Assembly: GCF_024298925.1 (NCBI RefSeq)
Contig: NZ_CP101283.1
Location: 1,240,001 to 1,304,000, forward strand
Length of the DNA: 64,000 nt
Source of the DNA: Phenylobacterium sp. LH3H17
GTDB lineage: Bacteria > Pseudomonadota > Alphaproteobacteria > Caulobacterales > Caulobacteraceae
Direction of reading: 5' to 3'
Of this stretch, positions 33,212 through 41,627 are shown in pieces; position 1 is the first letter of the stretch, and each line of letters starts with the position of its first letter. A model generated the notes under the pieces. It was not told where the DNA came from, ran no database searches, and saw only the letters and a list, made by a program, of their open reading frames with translations. The position numbers and the translations under genes are program-made.

Positions 33212-35128
33212 ATGCCGCCAGTCACGCCTCTGCTCGACAAGGTCTCGTTCCCCAAGGACACCCGCGGGTTCAACGGGGCCGAGCTTCGGCAGCTCGCCGA
33301 CGAGGTGCGCGCCGAGATGATCGACGCCGTTTCCCAAACCGGCGGCCACTTCGGCGCGGGTCTGGGCGTGGTCGAGCTGACCGTCGCCCTGCACCACGTT
33401 TATGAGACCCCGCAAGACATTCTGATCTGGGATGTCGGCCACCAGGCCTATCCGCACAAGATCCTCACCGGCCGCCGCGACCGCATCCGCACCCTGCGCC
33501 AGGGGGGCGGCCTGTCGGGCTTCACCCGGCGCAGCGAAAGCGAGTACGACCCGTTCGGCGCGGCCCACGCCGCAACCTCGATCTCCGCGGCGCTGGGTTT
33601 CGCCGCCGCCCGGGACGCGCACGGCAAGCATCACAGCGTCGTGGCCGTGATCGGCGACGGCTCGATGAGCGCGGGCATGGCCTACGAGGCCATGAACAAC
33701 GCCTGCGAGACCACGGGCCAGCTCACCGTCATCCTCAACGACAATGACATGTCCATCGCCCCGCCGGTGGGCGGGATGAGCGCCTATCTGGCCCGCGTGG
33801 TCTCCGGCGGCGGCTACCAGTCGCTGCGCAACCTCGGCAAGTCGGTGGCCAAGGTGCTGCCGCGACCGATGCGCGAGGCCGCCCGCAAGGCCGAGGAATA
33901 CGCCCGCGGCATGGTCACCGGCGGCACCCTGTTCGAGGAGCTCGGCTTCTACTATGTCGGCCCCATCGACGGGCACGACCTGGACGCCCTGGTCCCGATC
34001 CTCAGGAACGTTCGGGAGATCAAGGACAAGCCGGTCCTGGTCCACGTGGTGACCCAGAAGGGCAAGGGATACGCCCCCGCCGAGAGCGCCGCCGACAAGC
34101 TGCACGCCGTGGTCAAGTTCGACGTGGTCACCGGCCAGCAGGCCAAGGCCGTCCCGGTTGCGCCGACCTACACCAAGGTCTTCGCCCAGGAGCTGATCAA
34201 GCAGGCCGAGCGCGACAACACGATCGTGGCCATCACCGCGGCCATGGATTCCGGCACCGGGCTCGACCTGTTCGCCAAGCGCTTCCCCGAGCGCACCTTC
34301 GACGTGGGTATCGCCGAGCAGCATGCGGTGACCTTCGCCGCGGGCCTGGCCGCCGACGGCATGAAGCCGTTCTGCGCCATCTACTCGACCTTCCTGCAGC
34401 GCGGCTACGACCAGGTGGTGCACGACGTGGCCATCCAGCGCCTGCCGGTGCGCTTCGCCATGGACCGCGCGGGCCTTGTCGGCGCCGACGGAGCGACCCA
34501 TGCCGGCTCCTTCGACATCGGCTTCATGGGCGCCCTGCCGGGCATGATCCTCATGGCCGCCGCCGACGAGGTCGAGCTGGCCCGCATGGTGGCCACCGCC
34601 GCGGTCATCGACGATCGGCCGAGCGCCTTCCGCTATCCGCGCGGGGAGGGCCTGGGCCTGACCCTGCCCGACATCGCCGAGCCGCTGGAGATCGGCAAGG
34701 GCCGCATCGTCCGCGAGGGTACGGCGGTCGCCATCCTGTCCTTCGGCACGCGGCTGTCCGAGAGCCTGAAGGCCGCCGACCTGCTGGCCGCGCGCGGCCT
34801 GTCGGCCACGGTCTGCGACGCACGCTTCGCCAAGCCCCTGGATATCGAGCTGATCCTGCGCCTGGCCCGCGAGCACGAGGCCCTGATCACGGTCGAGGAA
34901 GGCGCCATGGGCGGCTTCGGCGCCTTCGTGCTGCAGGCGCTGGCCGAGCACGGCGCCCTGGACCGCGGCCTCAAGGTCCGCACCCTGAACCTGCCCGACA
35001 CCTTCCAGGAGCATGACAAGCCCGACGCCATGTACGTCGAGGCCGGCCTCGACGCCGAGGGCATCGTGCGTGGAGCCCTGGCGGCCCTGGGCGTCGACAA
35101 CGTCAACGCCGCGGGTCGGCGGGCCTAG
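33212..35128 (+). CDS. dxs: 1-deoxy-D-xylulose-5-phosphate synthase
   Basis: Thiamine diphosphate-dependent enzyme of 638 residues that condenses pyruvate with glyceraldehyde 3-phosphate, the first and often rate-limiting step of the MEP isoprenoid pathway. Domain order is typical: N-terminal TPP-binding part with [17 protein letters not shown] and NDNDMSI, central part with the conserved Glu in [14 protein letters not shown], and transketolase C-domain ([20 protein letters not shown]). It is 26 bases after ispA, so xseB-ispA-dxs forms one operon. Its stop abuts the convergent next gene. Confidence 0.97.
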   Translation: MPPVTPLLDKVSFPKDTRGFNGAELRQLADEVRAEMIDAVSQTGGHFGAGLGVVELTVALHHVYETPQDILIWDVGHQAYPHKILTGRRDRIRTLRQGGGLSGFTRRSESEYDPFGAAHAATSISAALGFAAARDAHGKHHSVVAVIGDGSMSAGMAYEAMNNACETTGQLTVILNDNDMSIAPPVGGMSAYLARVVSGGGYQSLRNLGKSVAKVLPRPMREAARKAEEYARGMVTGGTLFEELGFYYVGPIDGHDLDALVPILRNVREIKDKPVLVHVVTQKGKGYAPAESAADKLHAVVKFDVVTGQQAKAVPVAPTYTKVFAQELIKQAERDNTIVAITAAMDSGTGLDLFAKRFPERTFDVGIAEQHAVTFAAGLAADGMKPFCAIYSTFLQRGYDQVVHDVAIQRLPVRFAMDRAGLVGADGATHAGSFDIGFMGALPGMILMAAADEVELARMVATAAVIDDRPSAFRYPRGEGLGLTLPDIAEPLEIGKGRIVREGTAVAILSFGTRLSESLKAADLLAARGLSATVCDARFAKPLDIELILRLAREHEALITVEEGAMGGFGAFVLQALAEHGALDRGLKVRTLNLPDTFQEHDKPDAMYVEAGLDAEGIVRGALAALGVDNVNAAGRRA

Positions 35129-35581
35129 CTACTTACAGGCGCCGAAGAACTTCCGCACCGCGCCCTTTGGGGCCGGGGGCAGGGCGAGCGTCTCGCCCAG
35201 GGCGGTGACACTTACCACGCCCGTCTTCCTGAAAGCCGCGACCAGGGGCGCCCGGGTTGAGAACTCCGCCGTGACCAGGGCGCCCTCGGTGATCTGGTCC
35301 GGATCGGCCAAACCGCGCAGGGTCACCGAGGCCGGAGCCGACGCCACCGTCACGCTGGTCGGAATGCGCGTGCCTAGCGGCCTGCCCATCTCGGCCATCA
35401 CCTGGACCTGCCCGGACTTGGGCGTGCAGCGGAAAGCCACCGGCTGGTCGTCGGTGTCGGGCGTGGCGTAGCGCAGCCAGGCGTCATTGTCCTTGGGCGT
35501 CTGCACCATCCAGACACGGGTGTCCTGGGCCTGGGCGGCGGTGGCCGTGACAGCGTAGATCAGGATCGTCGCGAGCTTCAT
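35129..35581 (-). CDS. Secreted protein, paralogue A of a tandem pair
   Basis: Exported protein of 150 residues with a signal peptide (residues 1-18, AQA cleavage). The mature chain has two cysteines, one in FRCTPKSGQVQVMAEM and one at the end (FFGACK), which probably pair. The order of its segments, including TAEFSTRAPLVAAFRKTGVVSV and a C-terminal R-x-FF-x-A-C, matches the neighbouring secreted protein. Family unknown. Its stop codon abuts the dxs stop, tail to tail. Confidence 0.72.
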   Translation of the reverse strand: MKLATILIYAVTATAAQAQDTRVWMVQTPKDNDAWLRYATPDTDDQPVAFRCTPKSGQVQVMAEMGRPLGTRIPTSVTVASAPASVTLRGLADPDQITEGALVTAEFSTRAPLVAAFRKTGVVSVTALGETLALPPAPKGAVRKFFGACK

Positions 35582-35614
35582 GCAGCGAAGCTAGCACCAC
35601 GTCCGGGGGCGCAT

Positions 35615-36094
35615 CTAGGCGGCGCGGCAGGTGGCGAGGAAGCTGCGGACCACCTCGCGTTCACCCGCGCGGACCGGCAGCTTGGCGCTGGAGCCATCGC
35701 CGCCGATCGAGAGGTCGCCGGTTCGGGCGAAATTGGTCAGGGTCGGGTTGGTGGCTGGGGTCTGAGCCTCGATCAGCGCCTCGCCCTCGGCCATGGCCGG
35801 AACGATCTGGCCGGGCAGGCGGGTGGTGCGTTCGTTCGACCTGAGCTCGATGGCGTGGGCCGGACGGTTCTCCGGCGCGGCCACCGTGACCATGACCTCG
35901 CCCGAGCGCGCCTGGCAGGTCATCATCAGCAGCAGGTTGTCGCTATGGGGCTCGCCGAAGGCCAGCTTCGCGCCCTCGCCCTCGGCGTGGTTCAGCGACC
36001 AGGCCATGCCGGGCGCTGTCGGCGACCTGGCCTGCTGAGCGCAGGCGGCCAGTAGGCAGAAAAGTCCCAGTCCGGCGATCGTACGGCGACGCAT
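35615..36094 (-). CDS. Secreted lipoprotein, paralogue B of a tandem pair
   Basis: Protein of 159 residues with a type II signal (MRRRTIAGLGLFCLLAACA; lipidated Cys at residue 18). The mature part shows the same layout as the neighbour: LLLMMTCQARSGEVMVTVAAP aligns with FRCTPKSGQVQV; LTNFARTGDLSIGG aligns with VAAFRKTGVVSV; and the end VVRSFLATCRAA aligns with KFFGACK. Two cysteines are conserved. Role unknown; it could be a periplasmic binding or inhibitor-like protein. It lies 33 bases upstream of the paralogue on the same strand. Confidence 0.72.
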   Translation of the reverse strand: MRRRTIAGLGLFCLLAACAQQARSPTAPGMAWSLNHAEGEGAKLAFGEPHSDNLLLMMTCQARSGEVMVTVAAPENRPAHAIELRSNERTTRLPGQIVPAMAEGEALIEAQTPATNPTLTNFARTGDLSIGGDGSSAKLPVRAGEREVVRSFLATCRAA

Positions 36095-36133
36095 GACGAC
36101 GCTCCCTTCGCATGGAGAACGCCGCCCCGGACG

Positions 36134-36148
36134 GAAACGATCCGTTTC
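36134..36148. terminator. Hairpin downstream of flgH
   Basis: GAAACG-ATC-CGTTTC stem-loop just past the flgH stop codon on the minus strand, so at the end of the flgFGAH operon. There is no T-run, so this is a weak call. Confidence 0.35.
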
Positions 36149-36152
36149 AGGG

Positions 36153-36884
36153 TCAGAACGGGGTGAAGCGCTCGATCAGGGACTGCCCCGCCGGGGTCTT
36201 CTGGACCCGGCTGATGTCGCCGCGGCCGCCGTAGCTGATGCGGGCCTCGGCGATCTGCGTATGGCGGATGGTGTTGGCCGAGGTGATGTCCTCGGGCCGC
36301 ACGATTCCGGCGACGGTGAGCTGGCGCAGCTCGGCGTTGGTGCGCACCTCCTGGTTGCCCTGGATCACCATGTTGCCGTTGGGCAGGACATTGGTCACCA
36401 CCGCGGCGATGGTCAGGGAGATCTTCTCCGAGCGGGTCACCGCCCCGGTTCCCTGGTTGTTGGTGCTGGAGTTGGTGTTGATGGCGTTGGCCGGATCGAA
36501 GCCGCCCGGCAGGATCTTGCCCAGGCTGGATTCCAGGCCCAGGAAGTTGTCCACCCCGGCGCTCATGCCCGAGGTCCGCGAGCTGTTGCTGGCGTTGGAG
36601 GTCTGGGCCGAGTCGTTAATGTCGATCTGGACGGTGAGGATATCGCCCACGCGGTTGGCCCGCTGGTCGATGAAGAAGGCCCGCGCGCCCGTGCGCCACA
36701 GGGAGTTCGCCGAGGCCGCCTGGGGCATGGGCTGGGTGGCCGAGGCGAAGGTCGGCTGTTCGCGCCCGACCAGTTGCGACGGATAGCCGACCGGGGCCAG
36801 CTCAGGACCCTTCACGGCCTCCGTCACGGTGGAGCAGGCGGCCAGCGGGGCCAGGGCGATGAGGGCGAGGACGGGAAGGCGCAT
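36153..36884 (-). CDS. flgH: Flagellar L-ring lipoprotein FlgH
   Basis: Outer-membrane L-ring subunit of 243 residues. The lipoprotein signal ends in LAAC (lipidated Cys17). Family blocks: SLWRTGARAFFIDQRANRVGDILTVQIDINDSAQTSN, the central VTRSEKISLTIAAVVTNVLPNGNMVIQGNQEV, and the C-terminal VAGIVRPEDITSANTIRHTQIAEARISYGGRG. I chose the ATG at 36884; a GTG five codons earlier sits at the flgA stop. It is the last gene of the flgF-flgG-flgA-flgH run. Confidence 0.95.
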   Translation of the reverse strand: MRLPVLALIALAPLAACSTVTEAVKGPELAPVGYPSQLVGREQPTFASATQPMPQAASANSLWRTGARAFFIDQRANRVGDILTVQIDINDSAQTSNASNSSRTSGMSAGVDNFLGLESSLGKILPGGFDPANAINTNSSTNNQGTGAVTRSEKISLTIAAVVTNVLPNGNMVIQGNQEVRTNAELRQLTVAGIVRPEDITSANTIRHTQIAEARISYGGRGDISRVQKTPAGQSLIERFTPF

Positions 36885-36898
36885 GGGATGAAGGCTCA

Positions 36899-37642
36899 CT
36901 AGCGAAGCGCGATTTGGGTGCGGCGGGCGGAGCGAAGCTGGTCGGCGGCGGGCCCGACGAGGGCCTGGCCGGGCCCGCTGGCCACGGCCTGGATCATCTT
37001 CTTGGAGGTGGTGTTCTGGACGCTCAGGGCCTCGCCCTGGCTGGCGGCGGTCATCGCCTTGCCCTGCAGGGCCAACGAGACGCCGTCGTTCTCGTAGAGG
37101 ACCGTGATCAGCTCGCCGGCCTTGATCACCTGAGGTGCGGACACGTCCCGGGCGGAAACGCTCGCGCCGGCCCTCAAGGGGCGTTTGGCGGCCAGGCCGA
37201 TGATCGCCTCGGCGTCGCCGGGCGCGTCATGAGGCGCGGCGGCGGCCTTGCCCCAGACCAGATCCTGCGGCTGGACGATCTCGCCGGCCGAGAGGCTGCG
37301 GGCATAGGTCAGGACCTCGACATTGCCGCGAACAGCCGCCGCGGTCGCGCCGGGCGAGCCGCCGCGGACCACGATGCGGCGGATGCCCTCGGCGTTCGCC
37401 CAGGCCAGGCCATTGCGCCGCGCGAGCCCTTGCACGGCCCCGGCGTCCAGCACCGTTGAGGCGCCGGGCTTGGCCGCGACCTGGACCCTGCCTGCCGCGC
37501 CGGCGCCTTCGAACAGGTCCGACAGGGTGACCATGCCGTCGTCGTCGAGGACCTCGGCCTTCAGCGTGACGTTGGTGGCGGACAGCGCCGGGCCGGCGAT
37601 CAGCCAGGCGGCGGAGACGGCGACGAGCAGGGCGCGGGTCAT
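36899..37642 (-). CDS. flgA: Flagellar P-ring assembly protein FlgA
   Basis: Periplasmic chaperone of 247 residues that assists P-ring (FlgI) assembly. It has a signal peptide (MTRALLVAVSAAWLIAGPALSA), then an SAF/Flg-A domain: NVEVLTYARSLSAGEIVQPQDLVWGKAAA, AKRPLRAGASVSARDVSAPQVIKAGELITVLYEND and GEALSVQNTTSKKMIQAVASGPG, the typical FlgA end. It lies two bases after flgG. Confidence 0.93.
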   Translation of the reverse strand: MTRALLVAVSAAWLIAGPALSATNVTLKAEVLDDDGMVTLSDLFEGAGAAGRVQVAAKPGASTVLDAGAVQGLARRNGLAWANAEGIRRIVVRGGSPGATAAAVRGNVEVLTYARSLSAGEIVQPQDLVWGKAAAAPHDAPGDAEAIIGLAAKRPLRAGASVSARDVSAPQVIKAGELITVLYENDGVSLALQGKAMTAASQGEALSVQNTTSKKMIQAVASGPGQALVGPAADQLRSARRTQIALR

Positions 37643-37644
37643 GA

Positions 37645-38433
37645 TCAGGACCGGATGTTGCTGGCGGTGCGCAGCATTTCGTCGGCCGAGGTGATGACCT
37701 TGGAGTTCATCTCATAGGCGCGCTGGGCGACGATCAGGGCGGTGATCTCGCTCACCGCGTCGACATTCGAGGCCTCGGTGTAGCCCTGGCTGAGCGTGCC
37801 GATGCCGTCATTGCCCGGCGTGCCGGTGGTGGCCGCGCCCGAGGCGGCGGTCTCCAGCAGCAGGTTGTCGCCGATGGCGTCCAGGCCGCCTTCGTTGACG
37901 AAGGTGGCGAGCTCGATATTGCCGATCACCTCGGGCGAGGTCTGGCCGGCGCGGATCGCCTGGACCTGGCCGCTCTTGGAGATCGAGATGTCTGTGGCGT
38001 CGCCGGGAATGGTGATGGCCGGCTGGATCAGGTAGCCGTCCTCGGTCACCAGCTGGCCCTGGTCGTTGGTCGAGAGGTTGCCGGCCCGGGTGTAGGCGGT
38101 CTCGCCTGCCGGCATCAGCACCTGGAAATAGCCGCGGCCGGAAATGGCGATGTCCAGCTTGTTGCCCGTCGCGGTCATCGTGCCCTGTTCGGTGATCCGG
38201 TAGACGGAGCCGGCCTTCACGCCGCCGCCGACCTGCACGCCGGTCGGAACGACGTTGCCCTGGTCGGAGGACTGGGCGCCGGCCCGTTCCAGGGTCTGGT
38301 AGAGCAGGTCCTGGAACTCCGCGCGCTGCTTCTTGAAGCCCACGGTGTTCATGTTGGCGATGTTGTTGGAGATGACCTCAACATTCAGCTGTTGGGCGGC
38401 CATGCCGGTGGCGGCGGTGCGAAGCGCTTGCAT
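37645..38433 (-). CDS. flgG: Flagellar distal rod protein FlgG
   Basis: Rod protein of 262 residues, a normal length. N-terminal motif [54 protein letters not shown] (the FlgG/rod N-terminal D0-D1 region), D-domain [25 protein letters not shown] and the C-terminal [33 protein letters not shown] type end. It exports through the type III apparatus without a cleaved signal. Confidence 0.97.
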   Translation of the reverse strand: [262 protein letters not shown]

Positions 38434-38447
38434 CGACTAGACTTTCT

Positions 38448-39182
38448 TTAGTTCAGCTTGCCCATCCGCTCGATCGAGCGGCGGGAGAGTTCAGCGTTGG
38501 CGTCCATCATCTTGGCCATCGACTCATAGGCCCGGGTGACCTCGATCATCCGGGTGATCTCGGTGATCGGCTTGACGTTCGAGCCCTCCAGCATCCCCTG
38601 TTTGACGCGGGCGTCGGGGGCGGCCTGGGGCTGGTCGTTGGAAGTGTTGCGGTAGAGGTTGTCGCCGACCTTCTCGAGCACCGAGAGCTGGTCGAAGCGG
38701 GCCACGCCCACCTTGCCGACGATCTCCTCGCCCTGGCTGACCGTGCCGTCCGGAGCGATGGTGACGGGGCCCTTCTTCGGATCGATGACAAGCTCGCCGC
38801 CGTCGCCCAGTACGGGCAGGCCGTCCTGGGTGACCAGCTTGCCGGCGTCGTCCAGGCGGAAGCGGCCATCGCGGGTGTACTGCTCGCCCTCGGCCGTGGA
38901 GACCTTGAAGAACCCGTCGCCCTCGACGCCGAGGTCGAAGGTCCCGCCGGTCATCCGCAGGGTCCCCTGGCGGAAGTCGCGGCCGACGCCGCGATCCAAC
39001 ACGAACTTCACGGGGCGGGGCCCCTGGGCGGTCACCGCCGGCGACATGGGTTCGGTCTCCACCAGCAGGCTCTCGACCTTGAAACCGGTGGTGTCGGCGT
39101 TGGCGATGTTGTTGGCCACGATGTCCATTTCGCGGCGCAGCGTCATCTGCCGCGAAAGTCCGACGTAGAGGGCGTTATCCAT
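38448..39182 (-). CDS. flgF: Flagellar proximal rod protein FlgF
   Basis: Rod protein of 244 residues. It has the N-terminal YVGLSRQMTLRREMDIVANNIANADTTGFKVESLLVE, the middle RDGRFRLDDAGKLVTQDGLPVLGDGG and the C-terminal EGSNVKPITEITRMIEVTRAYESMAKMMDANAELSRRSIERMGKLN rod-protein end. It is first in the operon; a sigma-54 type element lies about 45 bases upstream of its start. Confidence 0.95.
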   Translation of the reverse strand: MDNALYVGLSRQMTLRREMDIVANNIANADTTGFKVESLLVETEPMSPAVTAQGPRPVKFVLDRGVGRDFRQGTLRMTGGTFDLGVEGDGFFKVSTAEGEQYTRDGRFRLDDAGKLVTQDGLPVLGDGGELVIDPKKGPVTIAPDGTVSQGEEIVGKVGVARFDQLSVLEKVGDNLYRNTSNDQPQAAPDARVKQGMLEGSNVKPITEITRMIEVTRAYESMAKMMDANAELSRRSIERMGKLN

Positions 39183-39226
39183 CGAAAGCGGGCCTTAACC
39201 TGCGTCACTTTTCCCAGCCGTCTCGC

Positions 39227-39242
39227 TGCAAACTTCGGGCCA
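39227..39242 (-). promoter_or_regulatory. Sigma-54 promoter of the flgF operon
   Basis: On the minus strand the site reads TGGCCCGAAGTTTGCA, matching the -24/-12 consensus TGGCACG-N4-TTGCA at all but one position, with GG and GC ten bases apart. It lies about 45 bases before the flgF start codon. In Caulobacter, flgF is a late-class gene under sigma-54 control, which fits. Activator sites were not located. Confidence 0.75.
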
Positions 39243-39325
39243 AAGCGAAAGCGCAGCAATTTCAATGAGAAACAAAGTTAACGCCGGCCGATCGGCGGAT
39301 TCTGCCGGGCAGGATTCGTGGCGCG

Positions 39326-39357
39326 TTAACACCGGTTAAAAACCGATCCTTAACCAT
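39326..39357 (+). promoter_or_regulatory. CtrA-type binding sites upstream of fliL
   Basis: Two TTAA half sites, TTAACACCGGTTAA (N6 spacing, 39326-39339), and a further TTAACCAT (39350-39357) lie 45-77 bases before the fliL start. TTAACCAT is the common CtrA half-site form in Caulobacter flagellar class II promoters. A GANTC CcrM methylation site (39382-39386) lies between the boxes and the gene. CtrA binding is inferred. Confidence 0.6.
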
Positions 39358-39402
39358 GGTCGGGCGATGAGACGGGGATAAGATTCTAAGGAGCGCGCAC
39401 GC

Positions 39403-39993
39403 GTGGCCAAGGACAAGGTCAAGGAAGCCCCGCCGGAGGCGGACGCCGCCGAAGGCGAAGAAGGCGAAGGCGCGCCTGCCAAGAAGAAAATCCCGCTCAA
39501 ATTCCTGATCATCGGCGGCGTGGCCGCTGTGCTGGTCCTGGGGGGCGGCGGGACCGCCGGCTTCATGCTGCTCAAGCCCAAGCCGGACGAGGCGCACGCG
39601 GGCAAGGAGAAGGACAAGAAGAAGGAAAAGAAGGGCGAGAAGAAGGAAGGCGAGAAGCTCGCGGGCGAGGTCCGCGAAGGACCCGACGGCATCCTGTTCT
39701 ACACCATGCCCAATGTGGTGGTGAACATGCAGACCGCCGACGGCCGCGCCACCTTCCTGAAGCTGAAGCTCACCCTGGAAGTGCCCGACCAGGAGACGGT
39801 CGACCTGCTCGAGCCGAACATGCCCAGGCTGCAGGACATGTTCCAGACCTTCCTGCGCGAGCTGCGTCCCGAGGACCTGCAGGGGTCGCAGGGTTCCTAC
39901 CAGCTGCGCATGGAGATCCAGCGCCGGGTGAACCTGGTCATCGCGCCGTCGAAGGTGAATGCGGTCCTGATCGAGGAGATGCTGATCAACTAG
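39403..39993 (+). CDS. fliL: Flagellar basal body-associated protein FliL
   Basis: Single-pass inner-membrane protein of 196 residues near the stator. A GTG start follows AAGGAG ten bases upstream. The cytosolic tail is lysine-rich; the membrane helix is FLIIGGVAAVLVLGGGGTAGFML (about 30-52); then a Lys/Glu linker, then the FliL domain: VVVNMQTADGRATFLKLKLTLEVPDQETVDLLE. The following gene is fliM, 30 bases after the stop. Confidence 0.93.
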   Translation: MAKDKVKEAPPEADAAEGEEGEGAPAKKKIPLKFLIIGGVAAVLVLGGGGTAGFMLLKPKPDEAHAGKEKDKKKEKKGEKKEGEKLAGEVREGPDGILFYTMPNVVVNMQTADGRATFLKLKLTLEVPDQETVDLLEPNMPRLQDMFQTFLRELRPEDLQGSQGSYQLRMEIQRRVNLVIAPSKVNAVLIEEMLIN

Positions 39994-40023
39994 GCCCGCC
40001 AGGGCCTGGTCGACGCGTAACCC

Positions 40024-41112
40024 ATGGACGAAGAACCGCAGATCATCGGGGGCATGCAGGGCGGGATAAACCCCGACGATCCCTCGACGTGGGAGAACCC
40101 CGACGCCCAGGTCGAAGGCCTGATCGGCGCCGAGCGGATCCTGAACCAGGACGAGATCGACAGCCTCCTGGGCTTCGACCTCTCGGACGAGGAGGCGGCC
40201 GAGCGTTCGGGCATCCGGGCGATCATCAATTCGGCCCTGGTCTCCTACGAGCGCCTGCCGATGCTGGAGATCGTCTTCGACCGCCTGGTGCGGTTGATGA
40301 CCACCTCCTTGCGGAACTTCACGTCCGACAACGTCGAGGTCAGCCTCGACAACATCTCGTCGATCCGGTTCGGCGACTACCTGAACTCGATCCCCTTGCC
40401 GGCCATCCTCTCGGTGTTCAAGGCCGAGGAGCTGGAGAACTACGGCCTGCTGACGGTCGACTCCAACCTGATCTACTCGATCGTCGACGTGCTGCTGGGC
40501 GGCCGGCGCGGCACCGCGGCCATGCGCATCGAGGGCCGTCCCTACACCACCATCGAACGCGTGCTGGTCCAGCGGATGGTCGAGGTCGTGCTGGCCGACG
40601 CCAAGCAGGCCTTCGAGCCCCTGACCCCGGTGACCTTCACCCTCGACCGGCTCGAGACCAATCCCCGCTTCGCCGCCATCGCGCGGCCGGCCAATGCGGC
40701 GATCCTGGTGAAGCTGCGGATCGACATGGAAGACCGCGGCGGGCGCATCGAGCTGCTGCTGCCCTACGCCACCCTCGAGCCGATCCGGAAGATGCTGCTG
40801 CAGCAGTTCATGGGCGAGAAGTTCGGCCGCGACAACATCTGGGAAGGCCACTTGGCCACCGAGCTCTGGACCACCCAGATGGAGGTCCGCGCCGTGCTCG
40901 ACGAACAACAGCTCAGCCTGCGGGAAGTGCTCGATTTCAAGGTTGGCGACACCCTCATGCTGAACGCCACCCCCGACAGCCAGATCGAGCTGCGCGCGGG
41001 TTCGATCCCGCTGACCCGCGGCCGCATGGGCCGCCGCAACCATCACATCGCCGTCCGCGTCGACAGTCCGCTGTCGCCCCACGCCAAGAAAGCCATCCAG
41101 AGGGTCAAATGA
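40024..41112 (+). CDS. fliM: Flagellar motor switch protein FliM
   Basis: C-ring switch protein of 362 residues that binds phosphorylated CheY and sets rotation sense. The N-terminal EIDSLLGF, CheY-binding type segment, is at about residues 42-48; the CheC-like domain has FTSDNVEVSLDNISSIRFGDYLNS and DVLLGGRRG (GGxG switch motif); the C-terminal SpoA domain has MEVRAVLDEQQLSLREVLDFKVGDTLML. Length and order are normal. Its stop overlaps the next start (ATGA). Confidence 0.96.
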   Translation: MDEEPQIIGGMQGGINPDDPSTWENPDAQVEGLIGAERILNQDEIDSLLGFDLSDEEAAERSGIRAIINSALVSYERLPMLEIVFDRLVRLMTTSLRNFTSDNVEVSLDNISSIRFGDYLNSIPLPAILSVFKAEELENYGLLTVDSNLIYSIVDVLLGGRRGTAAMRIEGRPYTTIERVLVQRMVEVVLADAKQAFEPLTPVTFTLDRLETNPRFAAIARPANAAILVKLRIDMEDRGGRIELLLPYATLEPIRKMLLQQFMGEKFGRDNIWEGHLATELWTTQMEVRAVLDEQQLSLREVLDFKVGDTLMLNATPDSQIELRAGSIPLTRGRMGRRNHHIAVRVDSPLSPHAKKAIQRVK

Positions 41113-41627
41113 GCATCATCGCCATCGGCATGAACCTGATGCTGGCCGGTCTGCTGACCGCGGCCCTGCTGATGGGTTACCGGCTGAACGCCCGCCTGAA
41201 GGCCCTGCGCGACAGCCATGAGGGCTTCGCCAAGGCCGTCGGGGAACTGGACGCCGCCGCCGCCCGCGCCGAACAGGGCCTGGCGGACCTGCGCGCCGCT
41301 ACGGACGAGGCGCACGACGCCCTGGCCGACCGCATCGCCAAGGCCCGCGAGCTGACCGCCAAGCTGGATCGCCAGCTGCAGGGCGCCCCGCAGGTCTCGG
41401 CCCGGGTCGAGCCCATGCGCGGCCGCGAGCGCGAACGCGAGGACCTGGAGCTGGGCGACGTGGAGCGCGTCACCCACCGGCTGGGCTCGCTGCTCTCCGC
41501 CGCCCGCGATCCCCGCCCCGACCGCACCGTCCGCCGCGAACTGGCGCCGGTGCGCGAGCGTCCCCGCTTCGACGACGACCTGTTCGACATCGACGACGAG
41601 CCGATGCGCGCCGGAGGCCGTCGATGA
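41109..41627 (+). CDS. PflI-like flagellar positioning protein (DUF6468-type)
   Basis: Membrane protein of 172 residues with one N-terminal membrane helix (MNLMLAGLLTAALLMGYRL), a coiled-coil-like Ala/Glu stretch (LKALRDSHEGFAKAVGELDAAAARAEQGLADLRAATDEAHDAL) and an acidic and arginine-rich tail. Position directly behind fliM and overall layout match DUF6468 proteins, and, as I recall, Caulobacter PflI, which places the flagellum at the pole. The assignment is positional. It overlaps both neighbours by four bases. Confidence 0.65.
   Translation: MSIIAIGMNLMLAGLLTAALLMGYRLNARLKALRDSHEGFAKAVGELDAAAARAEQGLADLRAATDEAHDALADRIAKARELTAKLDRQLQGAPQVSARVEPMRGREREREDLELGDVERVTHRLGSLLSAARDPRPDRTVRRELAPVRERPRFDDDLFDIDDEPMRAGGRR

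Noticed and set aside
39262..41082. 606-residue minus-strand ORF opposite fliL/fliM
   Set aside because: Shadow frame; fliL and fliM are unambiguous on the plus strand.
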